DNA of 64,000 nt from the NCBI GenBank assembly GCA_905215345.1, contig CAJMPR010000004.1, positions 248,001 through 312,000 on the forward strand, read 5' to 3'. The notes under the pieces were generated by a model that searched no databases, was not told the DNA's origin, and worked only from the letters and a program-made list of their open reading frames with translations. This DNA comes from an uncultured bacterium (GTDB lineage Bacteria; Bacteroidota; Bacteroidia; Bacteroidales; Bacteroidaceae). This document shows positions 33,651-42,601 of the stretch, piece by piece. Each line of letters starts with the position of its first letter. The stretch's first letter is position 1. The position numbers were made by a program, and so were the translations under genes.

Positions 33651-33938
33651 ATATAACTTATTATTTCCCGCAAAAATACACAATTCACCACAGATTACGC
33701 AGATTAACAAAGATTATTTAAGAGAATACCAAGATGCAGATTCATGCAGAGTAATGGAACCTTATAAGGCATAGTACTGTTTATTATTTAGGGGATGCTG
33801 CACTAATCCATGTCACAAGTATAAGTAGCGCAGCCTATGATGACACTATCAAAATGATATTGAATATCGAAAATTAAATGAGATAATATGCTTCTTTTTT
33901 CGACATTTTTTTTCGATATTTGCTAAAAATCTAACGTT

Positions 33939-34886
33939 ATGGAACCAATTCGGAACTTTGCTCAATTAACCTCCCATCTGAAAACCTTAAATAAAAGGAA
34001 GCGCATAGCCGTGGTTTGCGCCAGTGATTCCAACACTGAATATGCTATTGCACGTGCATTGGATGAAGGTATTGCAGAGTTCCTGATGATTGGAGATTCT
34101 GCTATTCTGGAAAAATACCCTACTTTGAAGAAATATCCCCGGTACGTTAAAACCATACATATAGAAGACCCTGATGAAGCTGCACGCGAAGCGGTGCGTA
34201 TTGTTCGCGAGGGAGGAGCTGATATTCTGATGAAAGGTATTATTAATACCGATAACCTGCTTCATGCCATTCTTGATAAAGAAAAAGGATTGTTGCCCAA
34301 AGGCAAGATTTTGACGCATCTGGCAGTGATGCAGATACCTACGTATGATAAACTCTTGTTTTTTTCGGATGCTGCTGTAATTCCCCGCCCTACTTTGCAA
34401 CAACGTATTGAGATGATTTGGTATGCTATCTGCACCTGCCGGCAATTTGGTGTTACGAAACCCCGCATAGCCTTGATTCATTGCACTGAAAAGGTCAGTG
34501 CCAAATTTCCACATTCGTTGGATTACGTCAATATAGTAGAATTGGCGGAAGCGGGGGAATTTGGAAATGTTATTATTGATGGTCCGCTTGATGTGAAGAC
34601 CGCCTGTGAGAAAACGAGTGGCAACATTAAAGGAATCGTTTCACCCATCGATGGTGAGGCTGATGTACTGATATTTCCCAATATTGAGTCGGGTAATGCC
34701 TTCTATAAGGCTGTTTCCCTATTTTCGCATGCTGATATGGCAGGGTTACTTCAAGGCCCTATATGCCCTGTGGTGTTGCCCTCGCGCAGTGATTCCGGTT
34801 TGTCCAAGTATTACAGCATCGCTATGGCGTGCCTCACCAGTAGTGAGCAATTGGAAGAATGCATGCATTGCAAGGCTCAAATGTAA
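33939..34886 (+). CDS. ptb: Phosphate butyryltransferase
   Basis: 315 residues. It swaps CoA on butyryl- or branched-chain acyl-CoA for phosphate. The family fold begins with KRIAVVCASDSNTEYAIARALDEGIAEFLMIGD. Typical phosphotransacetylase/butyryltransferase motifs include LMKGIINTDNLLHAIL, HLAVMQIPTYDKLLFFSDAAVIPRPTL and SPIDGEADVLIFPNIESGNAFYKAVSLF. It is followed by buk 22 bases downstream, so the pair makes an acid plus ATP from acyl-CoA. In Bacteroidota this pair is usually taken to handle branched-chain or short-chain acyl groups rather than bulk butyrate. Confidence 0.92.
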   Translation: MEPIRNFAQLTSHLKTLNKRKRIAVVCASDSNTEYAIARALDEGIAEFLMIGDSAILEKYPTLKKYPRYVKTIHIEDPDEAAREAVRIVREGGADILMKGIINTDNLLHAILDKEKGLLPKGKILTHLAVMQIPTYDKLLFFSDAAVIPRPTLQQRIEMIWYAICTCRQFGVTKPRIALIHCTEKVSAKFPHSLDYVNIVELAEAGEFGNVIIDGPLDVKTACEKTSGNIKGIVSPIDGEADVLIFPNIESGNAFYKAVSLFSHADMAGLLQGPICPVVLPSRSDSGLSKYYSIAMACLTSSEQLEECMHCKAQM

Positions 34887-34908
34887 AAAGAAGACGATAT
34901 ATATTATT

Positions 34909-35970
34909 ATGAAGATATTGGTTATCAACCCCGGCTCCACATCAACCAAGGTTGCCGTATATGAGAATGAAGTTCCCTGTCTGGTGCGTAATATCCGCCA
35001 TACGGTAGACGAACTGTCTGTATTTCCTCGTATTATCGACCAGTTTGAATTTCGCAAGCATTTGGTATTAAAGGAACTGGAAGCTAATGGCATTCCTTTC
35101 GATTTTGATGCTATTGTAGGGCGGGGAGGGTTGTTAAAGCCTATACCGGGTGGAGTATATGAGGTAAATGATGCCATGTTGGATGATATTCTTCACGCTA
35201 TGCGTAACCATGCCTGTAACTTGGGATGTCTCATTGCTTCCGAACTTGCCGAACTGCTTCCGGGCTGCCGTGCCTTTATTGCAGATCCGGGCGTGGTAGA
35301 CGAATTAGACGAAATAGCCCGTATCACGGGTTCTCCATTGATGCCTCGCATTACCATATGGCATGCTCTGAACCAGCGTGCTATTGCCCGTCGTTATGCA
35401 ACCGAACATGGGTTGCGTTATGAAGACTTGGATTTGATAGTTTGCCATTTGGGCGGTGGGATTTCTGTCGGAGTTCATCACCATGGGCGTGCCATAGATG
35501 TGAATAATGCGTTGGATGGTGAAGGACCTTTTTCTCCTGAACGTGCCGGTACACTTCCTGCCGGACAGTTGATTGACCTTTGTAACTCCGGTCGCTTCAC
35601 CCGTGATGAACTGAAAAAACGTATTTCAGGGAGTGCGGGTTTGACGGCACATCTGGGTACTACGGACGTACCTACCATTATCCAACGGATAGAGGCGGGG
35701 GATGAACATGCCGAGTTGGTATTGAATGCCATGATATACCAGGTAGCCCGAAGCATCGGTGCCGCATCTGTAGTTCTGTATGGTAAGATAGATGCTATCC
35801 TGCTGACGGGTGGTATGGCTCATTCCGGTTATATCATTTCCCGCTTGAAAGAACGTATTTCTTTTCTTGCTCCGATTCATGTGTATCCCGGCGAAGACGA
35901 AATGGAGGCACTTGCCTTGAATGTTCTCAGTGCTTTGCGGGGAGAGCTTCCGATACAGGCTTATGAATAA
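34909..35970 (+). CDS. buk: Butyrate kinase
   Basis: 353 residues from ATG 34909 (MKILVINPGSTSTKVAVYENE), chosen because it gives the family's N-terminal phosphate-binding strand. The acetate/butyrate kinase fold is complete: PGSTSTKVAVYE, GRGGLLKPIPGGVYEVND, CHLGGGISVGVHHHGRAIDVNNALDGEGPFSPERAG and DAILLTGGMAHSGYIISRL. It converts acyl phosphate plus ADP into acid plus ATP. It lies directly downstream of ptb. A palindrome array at 36037-36121 follows its stop. Confidence 0.92.
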   Translation: MKILVINPGSTSTKVAVYENEVPCLVRNIRHTVDELSVFPRIIDQFEFRKHLVLKELEANGIPFDFDAIVGRGGLLKPIPGGVYEVNDAMLDDILHAMRNHACNLGCLIASELAELLPGCRAFIADPGVVDELDEIARITGSPLMPRITIWHALNQRAIARRYATEHGLRYEDLDLIVCHLGGGISVGVHHHGRAIDVNNALDGEGPFSPERAGTLPAGQLIDLCNSGRFTRDELKKRISGSAGLTAHLGTTDVPTIIQRIEAGDEHAELVLNAMIYQVARSIGAASVVLYGKIDAILLTGGMAHSGYIISRLKERISFLAPIHVYPGEDEMEALALNVLSALRGELPIQAYE

Positions 35971-36036
35971 ACGGCTCTTCTTGATTTCTTCCCTTTCTCT
36001 TCCTTGTAAGCGGAATTTGCTACCCGATATGTATAT

Positions 36037-36121
36037 ATTCTCAATGCTATGAGAATTTTTTCTCACCGCGGTGAGAAAATTTTCTTATAGCGTTGAGAAT
36101 AAATTCTCACCACGGTGAGAA
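36037..36121. repeat. Array of four palindromes (two A-B pairs)
   Basis: A units are TTCTCAATGCTATGAGAA (36039-36056) and an inverted-like copy TTCTTATAGCGTTGAGAA (36082-36099). B units are TTTCTCACCGCGGTGAGAAA (36059-36078, inside a 22-bp perfect palindrome 36058-36079) and TTCTCACCACGGTGAGAA (36104-36121). The pair repeats with a spacing of about 45 bp. Confidence 0.8.
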
Positions 36122-36211
36122 AAATACTGTCTCCTAAGCTTGATATAATTAGCTCCGGTCTCTTTCTTCCGAATGAGCGGGATAAGGATACTCTATCAGT
36201 TTAGCAACAAA

Positions 36212-36244
36212 AAGGAGCAAAGCCCCCCAAAGACTTTGCTCCTT
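36212..36244 (-). terminator. Terminator of the SusC/SusD transcript
   Basis: An 11-bp perfect stem AAGGAGCAAAG / CTTTGCTCCTT with an 11-base loop. On the minus strand it is followed by TTTTTG, so it ends transcription after susD. Confidence 0.8.
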
Positions 36245-36310
36245 ACAACCTTTTTTCCTCGTACTAATACGGAGAAAACACCACTAATCAAAAAATATAC
36301 CTTGGTTTAA

Positions 36311-37912
36311 TTAAAAGTTGTTCTGTCCGGCATCCCACCAAAGGCGAGTGCCACCATTATCAGCTTTGCCTAACTTGTTAACCAATTCTGTGTACTGTGC
36401 CGGGTCATTACCGGCAGCATCGGTAGAGAATGGTAAGCGACGAATCATGGCATCCGTATCAATGTCTTTACTTGCATTGGTCTGTACTTTGAACAATTTC
36501 GGATAACCGGTGCGGCGCTGCTCTGTCCATGCTTCATAACTCTCGGGCCAACAAGCCAGCCATTTTTGAGTAATGATTTTTTCGAGCTTGATTTCTGGCT
36601 CTGCTGTCTCATCCCATTTGGGAGATACCTCGATGAGAGCTGTCATATCTTTGCCCACTTTACCTTTTGATGCAACGTCTTTATAATCAGCAGGAGTATT
36701 ATCACTTGCCAAGTAGTCGTTGGCGCCAGCGCAGTCCCATTGTGTAAATGACGTTGAAACTCCATTTTCATAGCATGTTTTCGCATTCTCATCGGTGTAT
36801 CCGCGCAGTGCGGCTTCAGCACGGAGTAACCATACTTCGGCGGCAGTCATTAATACGGCAGGTGTTTTTTCACCGATGGTATTAGTATTCAAAGAAGAGC
36901 ATGTGCCATAAAGGTTTGCATCACCATCTTTCATCGGTAATCCTACCGGAATGCCTAACAACTTGTCTTTATAACCTTCAAGCGAAGCTGTGTTATACCA
37001 TTTTGCGCCACGGGGATCTTGGTAACCATTGATGATAGATTCCATAGAGGCATTCATGTATACTTCACCCCAGCCTGCAACACCGTACAAAGGATTAACG
37101 TAAGTATTACCCGATACCGCAATTGTTTCTTTAGCACCTTCCAGTACGCCATTCGAGTCACTTAATGCCTTTACGGCCTGTGTCTTGGCAGTGCCGGCAT
37201 CTACATTTGAGATACGCATGGCAAGGCGTAAACGTAATGAGTTCGCGAATTTTAACCAATCTTTCAGAGTTTTGCCGTTGGTCAGCATGTCGAAATCTTT
37301 GAATTTATTGTTGTCGCCATCTGCATTGAGATATTCATTAATCAATTTCTGTCCTTCATCCAAATCGGCAAAGAATTGTTTGTAGGCTTCTTCCTGCCCG
37401 TAAACCTTTGGCGATTCTCCTAATTTGTGATAAACCATCGGACCGTATGTGTCGGCAACGCGATGCATTAACTCTACTTTCAGAATTTCCGTAACGCCCA
37501 GGTAGCCCTTTAATTCGTCATTTCCGGCAAAGTTCTTTTCAGCCTTTTGTACTTCGGTGTAGATATAGCCGTATGTATATTGCCACTCCGCATTCGTCCA
37601 TCCTGTGTTTAAGTTATAGCAAGCGTTGTTTACCATAAACTTCGGAGTAGGATCCATGAAATACCCGGCATACATGTCATGACTTAAAGCTTGTGTAAGC
37701 TGCCATACCCAGTTTAAACCGGCTGACGCATAATTGAAGTATATGCCGGATTGAATTGTTTCAAATGGTGAAGTAAGATTTTGGAAATCTTGTAGCTGCG
37801 ATTCTTCAGAGAAACCACCTTTTATTTCATTATCACTTTCGAACCCATCGGTACAGGCGGTGAAACCGAGGAAACCACCGAAGAGTAATGTTGCTATATA
37901 TTTACTTTTCAT
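36311..37912 (-). CDS. SusD-like outer-membrane lipoprotein (SusD/RagB type 2)
   Basis: 533 residues with a lipoprotein signal (FTACTDG, Cys near residue 20). It fits the SusD/RagB family of nutrient-binding lipoproteins that cap a SusC channel, here the variant family with an N-terminal repeat-helix region (YGYIYTEVQKAEKNFAG, KVELMHRVADTYGPMVYHKL). The ligand is unknown. It ends the operon before the terminator at 36212. The protein is exported to the cell surface. SusC upstream overlaps in function, and the FecI/FecR pair upstream probably controls both. Confidence 0.85.
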   Translation of the reverse strand: MKSKYIATLLFGGFLGFTACTDGFESDNEIKGGFSEESQLQDFQNLTSPFETIQSGIYFNYASAGLNWVWQLTQALSHDMYAGYFMDPTPKFMVNNACYNLNTGWTNAEWQYTYGYIYTEVQKAEKNFAGNDELKGYLGVTEILKVELMHRVADTYGPMVYHKLGESPKVYGQEEAYKQFFADLDEGQKLINEYLNADGDNNKFKDFDMLTNGKTLKDWLKFANSLRLRLAMRISNVDAGTAKTQAVKALSDSNGVLEGAKETIAVSGNTYVNPLYGVAGWGEVYMNASMESIINGYQDPRGAKWYNTASLEGYKDKLLGIPVGLPMKDGDANLYGTCSSLNTNTIGEKTPAVLMTAAEVWLLRAEAALRGYTDENAKTCYENGVSTSFTQWDCAGANDYLASDNTPADYKDVASKGKVGKDMTALIEVSPKWDETAEPEIKLEKIITQKWLACWPESYEAWTEQRRTGYPKLFKVQTNASKDIDTDAMIRRLPFSTDAAGNDPAQYTELVNKLGKADNGGTRLWWDAGQNNF

Positions 37913-37933
37913 AATTTTTCGTTTTTAGGATTT

Positions 37934-40900
37934 TTAGAATGTAAACTTCAAGTTGAAACCAATGTTACGAGTGGTCGGCATACCGAATACATCGACACCT
38001 TGGTTGTTATTGCCTACTGATAATACAGCATCCGGGTCAAATGGTGCATCCTTCTTGAAGAAGAATAAGTTACGTGCTATCAATGATACGTCCAGTCCCT
38101 GAATGCATTTAGTCTTTGCAAGCAAAGTCTTCGGGAAAGAATAGCTCAATGAAATCTCGCGCAGTCTGATGTTGGTAGCGTCGTACATGTAAAATTCGGA
38201 AATGCCGTTTCTGCCGCCGGTTGCGCCATAGAATGCTCTTACATCACTGAATTTTTGTCCTTGATATTCAACGTAACCACGGTCACGGGCTTCGCCTGTT
38301 GCTTCAGTTACACCTTTAGAGTCCAAATCGGCTTGCGTCAATGACATTACATCACCACCAAAACGGAAATCAATTAAGAAATATAAGCTGAAATTCTTGT
38401 AAGTAACCGTATTGCCCCATCCCAATAAGAAGTCGGGGTTTGCATTTCCTAACAGGTCTTTGTTACCGCTATTGCCCAAAGGTTTTTCCTCTCCTGTCTT
38501 TTCGTCTACTTTGGTAATGATTTTACCATTATCGTCACGCTGGAATGCGTTACCATAGATGTCTCCTAACTTACCACCCTCTTTAATACGCATTTGGTAT
38601 GCCATGTTGAAACCTTCGTCATAATAGGAGAATTGAGTGTAGTCGGGATGTAATGATATAATTTTATTCTTGTTGGCAGACATATTGAATGCTGTTTTCC
38701 AGCGGAAGTTATCATTCATCAACGGGGTAGCGTCTACGGTCAATTCGAAACCTTTATTGCGAATCTTACCGGCATTGATATAGCGGAATTTATAAGCAGA
38801 GCCTGCCGGATTCTCCATTTTTAATAATTGGTTCTTTGTATCTGTCTTATACCATGTAAAATCGATACCGAAACGATCGTGGAAGAAGCGCCATTCTGTA
38901 CCAAATTCAATAGAGTTACTGATTTCAGGTTTCAAGTCACCGCGTTGTTCGGTTGCATTCACATTCACACCACCACCAGCTGTGATAATATCTACAGGGT
39001 TTGTAATTCCCAACGGAAGGTCATTACCTACTTCTGCCCATGAGCCGCGGATTTTAGCAAAATTAATCCATTCCGGTAACTTTAGAGTTTTATTGATAAC
39101 CCATGTCAAACCAACTGACGGATAGAAGAATCCTGATTTCTTGCTGTCTGTGTAGGCCAAAGTAGATGACCAGTCGTTACGGGCGGTAAGATCCAGAAAT
39201 AACATATCTTTCCAGCCAAACTGCGCTGTTGCAAATACTGATTGCAATGTGCGTTTTTGGTTGATTGTCTGGGTAGCGGCCGCTTTTGAGTCCATCACGA
39301 TGTTAGGAACAGTAAATACATTGGGCTTATATAATGACGCAACTTTTGAATCAAGCATTAATGAGTTTACCGTACTCAGATTAATACTGGTACCTAAAGC
39401 TGCATTCAGCGAGAAGTCTCCAAAGGTCTTGTTGAACATCGCCATCAAGTCGGCATAGGTTTGAAATTCCTGGTTGTCTGCCCATACATAACGACCATTT
39501 TCTTTCCCATTATACTTACCCGTGATATTAGGGGCAGTACTTGCGTACATCTGATTTTCGAATTTGTCGCTAACATAGTCCACATTGCCACGTGCTTGCA
39601 GGTTGAGCCAGTCTGTTACTTTCAAGTTAGCACTGATGGAAGCCAATGCACGGTAGCGTTTGTTGGTACTGAGTACTCGGTTTCTCAACCAATAGGGATT
39701 TTGTGACCATTCGCTGATTGTACCATCATCATTTTTCTCAATCCAATTTTGCATCATCATGTTACGACTTGGGTCAAGTGTTTCGAAGTCATTTTTATAT
39801 GGAGTTAAATCTACACCGCGTGGGAAACCATACAAGCTAACCAATGGATTCATATAGTAACCACCTGTTGCGGGAGAGTTCTTAATCTTTTGCATCATCA
39901 ATGTGGCATTACCGTCTAATTTTAAACGATCATTGAATAAACTTGTTGTTTCGCGTAAGCTCAGGTTATGTTTTTGCATCTTATTGCTATCAACAATGCC
40001 TTTTGCTGTGGTATTTGCATAAGAAAAATAAGTTTGCATTTTTTCGTTTCCGGTTGTTATTGCCAAAGAATTAATAGCTGTAACACCATTACCGAAATAA
40101 TCACCGACATTATCATAATCCTTTATAGTACCTTTTGCTCCCCAACTTGCTGTACCGCCATCTTCATTGCGACCGTATGAGTTCTGGAATTTAGGTGTGC
40201 TGATAGCGTGGTCTATTGTTAAGTTTGAAGAGAAGGTGATTTGTTGCATGCCTACTTTACCTTTCTTAGTAGTAATCAAAATGACACCGTTGGCTGCTTG
40301 TGAACCGTAAAGAGCAGCGGCAGAAGCGCCTTTTAATATATTCATGCTTTCAATATCATCAGGATTTAAGTTGGAAATACCATCACCAGCATCGCGGTTT
40401 ACGCCATCATTGTCACCACCCATGACCGTTGATGTAGATTCGGTTGAGTTGTTTAACATAGGAACGCCATCGATTACATATAGTGGCTGATTGTTACCGC
40501 TGGCAAATGCAGAACGTGCACCACGAATAGCAACCTTGGCAGAACCACCTAAATTGGATGTTTTATTGATTTGCACACCTGCTGTTTTACCAGCGAGTGC
40601 ATTGATCATGTTGGGATCTTTAGCGCGAGTGAGCTCATTACCATTTACTTGTTGAGTGGAATAAGTCAGAGATTCTGCTTTTTTCTTGATACCCATAGCT
40701 GTTACAACTACTGTTTCCAGAGCCAGGGCTTCTTCTTTCATTTGAACTTTGATAGAAGTTTTTCCGTTAAGAGCTATGGTTACAGGCTCATAACCAATGT
40801 ATGAAATAACTAACGTAGCGTTAGATGGTGTGTTAAGCACGAATTCGCCATCTAAATTAGTAATAACACCGTTTGTTGTTCCTTTTTCCAGAACGTTGGC

Positions 40901-41362
40901 TCCGATAATCGGCTCGCCTTTGGAATCGGTAACAGAACCTTTCACTGTGACTTTGTCTTGTTGAACGCCAGTTACATTTTCAATGCTTTCACCATTCTTG
41001 GTTAAAACGATGTTTTTACCTTCCATCACGTATTTGATGTTAGTTCCTTCAAATACTTCATCCAGAAGGTCTGATACAGCTTTGTTGTCTGCATCCACAT
41101 TAACAGTGCGACGTACATCTACACTTTTTTTATTGTACACGAATAGATATTCGGTTTGCGACTCAATTTTAGCAAGTACCTGGCCTACTCTTAACTGAGA
41201 GTTGGGGATACTGACTTTGGCATTTTGGGAGTAACTGTTCCCGCAGTAAGCTTGGAATGTTACAAACAAGAGAAGGAATAGGGTGATCTTCATGGTCCGC
41301 AATAATTGCTTAAATTCTAAACTTTTTGGACAAAAAAGTCCATTCAAAGAAATTTTTCTCAT
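37934..41362 (-). CDS. SusC-like TonB-dependent receptor with STN signalling domain
   Basis: 1142 residues from ATG 41362; a start at residue 24 (MKITLFLLL) would also give a signal peptide. Domains in order: signal peptide, STN domain (about 45-115: VGQVLAKIESQTEYLFVYNKKSVDVRRTVNV...GTNIKYVMEGKNIVLT), a carboxypeptidase-regulatory-like domain (about 135-215), a TonB box region (ALETVVVTAMG), the plug (about 235-350: RGARSAFASGNNQPLYVIDGVPM) and the 22-strand barrel. The STN domain is the mark of receptors that signal to a FecR anti-sigma. It forms the outer-membrane channel with the following SusD. The substrate is not known. An antisense RNA is predicted in its leader. Confidence 0.93.
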   Translation of the reverse strand: MRKISLNGLFCPKSLEFKQLLRTMKITLFLLLFVTFQAYCGNSYSQNAKVSIPNSQLRVGQVLAKIESQTEYLFVYNKKSVDVRRTVNVDADNKAVSDLLDEVFEGTNIKYVMEGKNIVLTKNGESIENVTGVQQDKVTVKGSVTDSKGEPIIGANVLEKGTTNGVITNLDGEFVLNTPSNATLVISYIGYEPVTIALNGKTSIKVQMKEEALALETVVVTAMGIKKKAESLTYSTQQVNGNELTRAKDPNMINALAGKTAGVQINKTSNLGGSAKVAIRGARSAFASGNNQPLYVIDGVPMLNNSTESTSTVMGGDNDGVNRDAGDGISNLNPDDIESMNILKGASAAALYGSQAANGVILITTKKGKVGMQQITFSSNLTIDHAISTPKFQNSYGRNEDGGTASWGAKGTIKDYDNVGDYFGNGVTAINSLAITTGNEKMQTYFSYANTTAKGIVDSNKMQKHNLSLRETTSLFNDRLKLDGNATLMMQKIKNSPATGGYYMNPLVSLYGFPRGVDLTPYKNDFETLDPSRNMMMQNWIEKNDDGTISEWSQNPYWLRNRVLSTNKRYRALASISANLKVTDWLNLQARGNVDYVSDKFENQMYASTAPNITGKYNGKENGRYVWADNQEFQTYADLMAMFNKTFGDFSLNAALGTSINLSTVNSLMLDSKVASLYKPNVFTVPNIVMDSKAAATQTINQKRTLQSVFATAQFGWKDMLFLDLTARNDWSSTLAYTDSKKSGFFYPSVGLTWVINKTLKLPEWINFAKIRGSWAEVGNDLPLGITNPVDIITAGGGVNVNATEQRGDLKPEISNSIEFGTEWRFFHDRFGIDFTWYKTDTKNQLLKMENPAGSAYKFRYINAGKIRNKGFELTVDATPLMNDNFRWKTAFNMSANKNKIISLHPDYTQFSYYDEGFNMAYQMRIKEGGKLGDIYGNAFQRDDNGKIITKVDEKTGEEKPLGNSGNKDLLGNANPDFLLGWGNTVTYKNFSLYFLIDFRFGGDVMSLTQADLDSKGVTEATGEARDRGYVEYQGQKFSDVRAFYGATGGRNGISEFYMYDATNIRLREISLSYSFPKTLLAKTKCIQGLDVSLIARNLFFFKKDAPFDPDAVLSVGNNNQGVDVFGMPTTRNIGFNLKFTF

Positions 41363-41369
41363 ATCTTTG
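41362..41369 (+). promoter_or_regulatory. Plus-strand -7 element in susC leader
   Basis: TATCTTTG, a perfect match to TAnnTTTG, read on the strand opposite susC and touching its start codon. It has no gene on that strand, but a terminator follows about 80 bases later (41420-41455). No good -33. Confidence 0.55.
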
Positions 41370-41375
41370 TCACTG

Positions 41376-41455
41376 TGTTAAGTTAATAAATTGATTAAGG
41401 TCGATTTTTGACTGTTTCGGATCGGGAAGTATGGGGGTACTTTCCGATCTTTTTT
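41376..41455 (+). ncRNA. Predicted antisense small RNA opposite the susC leader
   Basis: The boundaries are inferred: start about 7 bases after the -7 box at 41362-41369, end at the U-tract of the terminator at 41455, giving about 80 bases. It would be fully complementary to the susC 5' leader. Position, strand and size match the antisense RNAs described for Bacteroides uptake loci (the DonS type in B. fragilis), which repress susC expression. No transcript evidence is available here. Confidence 0.5.
41420..41455 (+). terminator. Terminator of the predicted antisense RNA
   Basis: A 12-bp stem (41420-41431 with 41438-41449, one G-U pair) with loop TGGGGG, then six T. On the minus strand no T run follows, so it serves a plus-strand RNA, though no plus-strand gene is nearby. 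Confidence 0.75.
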
Positions 41456-41548
41456 ATCAAAAAGGGGGAAGTTGATTTTTGACTGTTTTTCTATGGTTTC
41501 ATAATATTGGGTTTTTAAGGGGTTAGTACTAAATTTTAAGGTTCTTAT

Positions 41549-42484
41549 CTATTCATATATGATTATTGAGTCTCTGTCTTCATTGATGCGGAACTTGAAC
41601 GGATGGTCTTTGGAGATAGTTCGCAATATGTGTTCTATACCGTCTTGCTCTCTGAACTTACCAGTAAGTCCTTCGTGGTTTAACAACCGTGGACTGGTTA
41701 CAGTGATTTTTACATTATAGTATTTTTCCAGCTTGTCTAAGATGCCGCTGAACGGTACATCGTCGAAGCAATATAGTCCTTCCCTCCAACGTAGATATTC
41801 ATAAGAAGGAAGTATTGTCTTTTTGCAACGTCCGTCGTAGTTGGCAAAGAATTCATCTTTTTCCAAGCGGGTAATTACTTTATTGTTGCAGGAAGGATAA
41901 ATATCTACAATACCTTCTACCAAGGTTGTCTCAAATTCTTTGCTGCCTTCGTAAGCACAGACATTGAAACAGGTCCCTACTACTTTTACGTTATGCATTT
42001 CAGTATGTACATAGAAAGGAATGCTTTTGTTCTTTGCCACTTCAAAGTAAGCTTCACCATCCAACTTTACATTACGCTCTTTACGGCCGAAGTTACTGGC
42101 ATAAGTAAGAGTAGACTTTGAATTTAACCATACATGTGTGCCGTCGGCAAGGGTTATTTGAGCACGTTGTCCGGCAGGAACGGTAATGGTTTGAAGTTGT
42201 GCACCTTTATTATATAAGTAATCTGCTGTCATAAAGTAACCGGATACGGCTACGATAACAGCGGCGGCAATACGTGCTGTCCAGCGGAACATAGGGATAA
42301 AGCGTGCTGTTTTTTTCTTGGTATCTTGTTTTGTTGAGAATAAGGATATGTCAAACAGCATACGCTCTTTCAGGAAAGCTTCATGATTCTCATCCGAGGC
42401 TTCTACCCAATCAAGGATTTGCTTTTCTTCTTCTATGGAAGCGGTTCCTTTAAAATACTTATATAATAGTTCTTGATTCATCAT
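41549..42484 (-). CDS. FecR-family anti-sigma factor
   Basis: 311 residues. The cytoplasmic N-terminus (about 1-75: LYKYFKGTASIEEEKQILDWVEAS) binds the sigma factor. A single membrane segment lies at about 80-100 (TARIAAAVIVAVSGYFMTA). The periplasmic part contains the FecR domain (about 115-215: VPAGQRAQITLADGTHVWLNSKSTLTYASNFG) and a C-terminal DUF4974-like STN-binding domain. It probably receives the signal from the STN domain of the neighbouring SusC and releases the ECF sigma. It lies between the sigma gene and susC on the minus strand. Confidence 0.9.
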   Translation of the reverse strand: MMNQELLYKYFKGTASIEEEKQILDWVEASDENHEAFLKERMLFDISLFSTKQDTKKKTARFIPMFRWTARIAAAVIVAVSGYFMTADYLYNKGAQLQTITVPAGQRAQITLADGTHVWLNSKSTLTYASNFGRKERNVKLDGEAYFEVAKNKSIPFYVHTEMHNVKVVGTCFNVCAYEGSKEFETTLVEGIVDIYPSCNNKVITRLEKDEFFANYDGRCKKTILPSYEYLRWREGLYCFDDVPFSGILDKLEKYYNVKITVTSPRLLNHEGLTGKFREQDGIEHILRTISKDHPFKFRINEDRDSIIIYE

Positions 42485-42601
42485 AAATAATTGTTTGGCT
42501 GAAAAAGGATTTTTTTAATCCCTTCTGTATATATAACCGACGAGTTGAAAACAACCCTATGGAAAAATGAAAGTTTTTTTGAAGAATCTTGATTTTAACA
42601 T

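Noticed and set aside
34684..34908. Longer N-terminal extension of butyrate kinase
   Set aside because: The extension overlaps the end of ptb in another frame, and the kinase's conserved phosphate-binding start is at ATG 34909.
41420..41455. Terminator of the FecR transcript
   Set aside because: The T-run follows the stem only on the plus strand, whereas FecR is on the minus strand.
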